A stretch of DNA of 64,000 nt from assembly GCA_019163335.1 (NCBI GenBank), contig JAFLKM010000053.1:62001-126000 (forward strand), in the 5' to 3' direction. The notes beneath the pieces are model-generated. The model saw only the letters and a list, made by a program, of their open reading frames with translations. It was not told the DNA's origin and ran no database searches. Source of the stretch: Desulfobulbaceae bacterium (GTDB lineage: Bacteria; Desulfobacterota; Desulfobulbia; Desulfobulbales; Desulfocapsaceae). Position 1 is the first letter of the stretch. The number at the start of each line of letters is the position of its first letter. This document shows positions 62,901 to 64,000 of the stretch, one piece after another. A program made the translations under genes and the position numbers.

Positions 62901-64000
62901 ACCGAAGTCTTTCGATGCCGGGAGGTGATTTATGGCCTGGCCAAGGCCCGGGATGAGTTCATGCGGCGGATCCGGGCCGCTCTCGATGAGATTGAACAAC
63001 AGACCGGGCAGATATTTGGTTCCTCGGATCGACCGCTGCTCTTGTCGGTCCGCAGCGGGGCTGCCGTTTCCATGCCGGGAATGATGGCCACGATCCATAA
63101 TGTGGGTCTGAACGAGGAGATCATCGAGGAGTATGTGCGGGCCCACGACCAGGGCTATCTGGCCTGGGATAACTATCGCCGCTTTCTCCAGTCCTGGGCC
63201 ATGACCTCCGGGATGCAGCGGGAGGATTTTCAGGAGTTGATGAACCGGGCCAAGGCCAGATACGGGGTGAACCTGAAACGTGAGTTTACCCCTGAACAGA
63301 TGCGGGAGTTGGCACTCGAGTACCAACGACGGGTGCGCCGGCAGGGGCTGGGGATTCCCGATGACCCTTGGCTGCAATTGGTGAACGCGGTGGCCATGGT
63401 GCTTGACTCCTGGCAGACGGTCAAGGCGGTGGATTACCGGCGAATCATGGACGTCTCGGATGCCTGGGGAACGGCAGTTATCGTGCAGGCCATGGTCTTT
63501 GGCAATCGTGATATTAACGCGGGCTCCGGGGTGTTGTTCACCTCCCATCCCTACCGCAAGGTTCAGCGGGTGGCCTTGTGGGGCGATTACGCCTATGGTG
63601 ACCAGGGCGAGGATATCGTCTCTGGTCTGGTTGTCAGTTTACCGATTTCGGAGGAACAGGCGGAGTTGGACGGCCGTTCGGTGGAAGAGAGCCTCGAACA
63701 CCGCTTTCCCCTGATCTATGAGCGCCTGCTCGCGATTTCCCGGGATCTGGTCTACGTGAAGCGCTGGGATCCGCAGGAGATTGAGTTTACCTTTGAAGGG
63801 CCCAATCCCGAGCAGCTCTATTTGCTCCAGACCCGTGACATGATTACGATCAAAAAGAAAGAGCATTTTAATGTCTTTGCTGAGACGCCCGAACTTGAAA
63901 ATGCGTTCCTCGGCAAGGGGATAGGGGTTTCGGGGTCGGCCTTGTCCGGCCGTGCGGTTTTTACCGAGGAGCATATCCTCGAGCTGCGGGCCAGTGATCC
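59952..64000 (+). CDS. Very long PPDK-like (PEP/pyruvate-binding) protein, cut at window edge
   Basis: The first 1349 codons are seen and the 3' end lies beyond the window. Residues about 1-940 are almost entirely helical and match no family that I recognise (for example LLYEICHPYRNWGLLIPQLR). From about 950 the protein turns into the ATP-binding domain of pyruvate phosphate dikinase/PEP synthase: LGNKGYNLVTLYDDHIPIPP, then LLSVRSGAAVSMPGMMATIH, and later YLLQTRDMITI and a swivelling-domain start at SGSALSGRAV. The head is unusually large; the catalytic His lies beyond the edge. The ATGA overlap with gapA implies coupled expression. Confidence 0.8.
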   Translation, partial: MTEDEHQKQGQQLQVSGEKSLLTTTEIESDALKANLAETAGTVVIDPELQVLLDIVAGFKGIHSTLEHLLYEICHPYRNWGLLIPQLRSFCLKNSSYYQRHEQGPQAFTLLTGLFLQALSDSVKKETLLIQIIEAQLAWVEKLLSLLNTSDLERFGPAINEYFDRLASFDANDPTIMMFITQGQHPMKKLGQRLLAFYPERARESPAPIAFDYRPACKLMRIILDRNYDYWLQEDDPLPWFLGRCGVMCEDFRSGQLFAAISHDVMRRHKEQLATIDIESDPYKGLEEILSLPAHVDIVRLYKEIPTRLACADAGEAAEGKAAAEGRESENRFVENQKLLFLFRIMDTKGLYLIHEETLREINRSLVQLIRQQSFEEIEQFLLTTFQLLRANVRKFPHTSLQCIQVLGGEVFDRGKSRMVEAFLWEVVRFGFQYANVMGVDEDWQPLTNPAHLANIRVWLNLIMQEPKWCSTLFSALIINLKLTGTCVKDTDLFQRDITQLLNHPIEPIYNLAKQFTKLMPVFFNEIGAEGELRDVSTELDEIHKRRDVLIHFLRKQSHVESSNLIVGFIQAILLFWKTKKKELLLPFLPEEVYAEVSLSGPFIDDQHILALRIFEQLQLHSMNDLLSWNREERQRYLEAQTDLPVAERRRFDLLVQMFKLLHQKYNLGFQELRSELLQAAQEGFPEMEALLVKLEYCDTEGCLTALLNTLEGLKEIILSPEHFPAREDIYYKRHIAVDIPSVYGKYAERKFDSLGLTFRLENLANLYLEKLPETVNLSFITEVTFTRIVKCLELFMQALRVDGISSRRLDTYMLLLRSSLRIKRFSYTQYLDIFRGLSEGVKDIIYSFYTNIHQNNLSIIIPQIGENNLLTKYRSQWDDKEMVNTVHRLSESFLRDLIASTFGLQHLDNFITRIIGTLENQKDILDQRRLDLLMTYNPEKAISLVHRVTPETHDLIHLGNKGYNLVTLYDDHIPIPPAFIITTEVFRCREVIYGLAKARDEFMRRIRAALDEIEQQTGQIFGSSDRPLLLSVRSGAAVSMPGMMATIHNVGLNEEIIEEYVRAHDQGYLAWDNYRRFLQSWAMTSGMQREDFQELMNRAKARYGVNLKREFTPEQMRELALEYQRRVRRQGLGIPDDPWLQLVNAVAMVLDSWQTVKAVDYRRIMDVSDAWGTAVIVQAMVFGNRDINAGSGVLFTSHPYRKVQRVALWGDYAYGDQGEDIVSGLVVSLPISEEQAELDGRSVEESLEHRFPLIYERLLAISRDLVYVKRWDPQEIEFTFEGPNPEQLYLLQTRDMITIKKKEHFNVFAETPELENAFLGKGIGVSGSALSGRAVFTEEHILELRASD

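Noticed and set aside
1-64000. tRNA or rRNA genes
   Set aside because: No T-arm GGTTCGAATC-type segment with matching acceptor stem and no rRNA stretch was recognised by eye; a covariance search would be needed to exclude them firmly.

Overview
The window reads as a chromosomal segment of a sulfate-reducing (or sulfur-disproportionating) Desulfobacterota bacterium, most likely of the Desulfobulbales. The main evidence is a complete dissimilatory sulfite reductase cluster dsrA-dsrB-dsrD behind a near-consensus sigma70 promoter. Supporting evidence is the split F0 ATP synthase operon (atpZ-I-B-E without the F1 genes), a fused SecDF, a NIL-domain ferredoxin of the homocysteine-forming type and a Helicobacter-type UbiD decarboxylase. 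The species assignment is inference. No rRNA, tRNA or CRISPR array was recognised.

Layout. 1-8.5 kb is a mixed, partly decayed accessory stretch: the start of phoU, a broken GH19 phage-type lysin, a Tat-exported Fe superoxide dismutase, a DUF486 protein, a small alarmone-type hydrolase, the acetate transporter SatP, a TPR-methyltransferase bracketed by 30-bp direct repeats beside a RAYT transposase fragment, and an integron relic. The relic consists of an intI pseudogene, an attC-like site and a zinc-ribbon/PD-(D/E)XK nuclease. 8.5-19.3 kb is a plus-strand housekeeping run: mrcB, TPR lipoprotein, dnaG, rpoD, dprA, rpe, pgi. 19.4-22.5 kb is the dsr operon with its own promoter and terminator. 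22.5-28.6 kb holds birA, the activated-methyl-cycle pair metK-ahcY (minus), an AcuI/YhdH reductase, kdsD and a small His-tailed protein.

28.6-32.8 kb is the most unusual part. A 914-residue membrane protein whose N-terminus looks like a ubiquitin-conjugating (E2) domain, followed by TPR-like repeats and a duplicated C-terminal module, faces a divergent cNMP-fold/DUF4388 sensor. 32.9-42.8 kb holds larB-secDF-ykgJ-HAD (minus), a split APH/P-loop kinase pair and a NIL-ferredoxin (plus), a short inverted-repeat element, and bamD, trxB, trxA (minus). 43-48.6 kb is hemL, atpZIBE, a nucleoside phosphorylase and rimO (plus). 48.7-55.1 kb is a minus-strand run: IHF/HU, rluB, ubiD, a small unknown, yjbQ, a glycine-zipper lipoprotein, a hemerythrin and cbpM-cbpA. 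55.3-64 kb is a tightly packed plus-strand operon: aroK, aroC, glgA (carrying an in-frame 54-bp tandem repeat), gapA and a very long PPDK-like protein cut by the window edge.

Together the genes cover sulfite reduction, envelope assembly (PBP1b, SecDF, BamD, KdsD), replication and transcription initiation, central sugar metabolism and glycogen, SAM recycling and redox defence (SOD, thioredoxin pair, hemerythrin). The best candidates for undescribed biology are the E2-like membrane protein, the zinc-ribbon nuclease in the integron relic, the giant PPDK-like protein and the glgA minisatellite.
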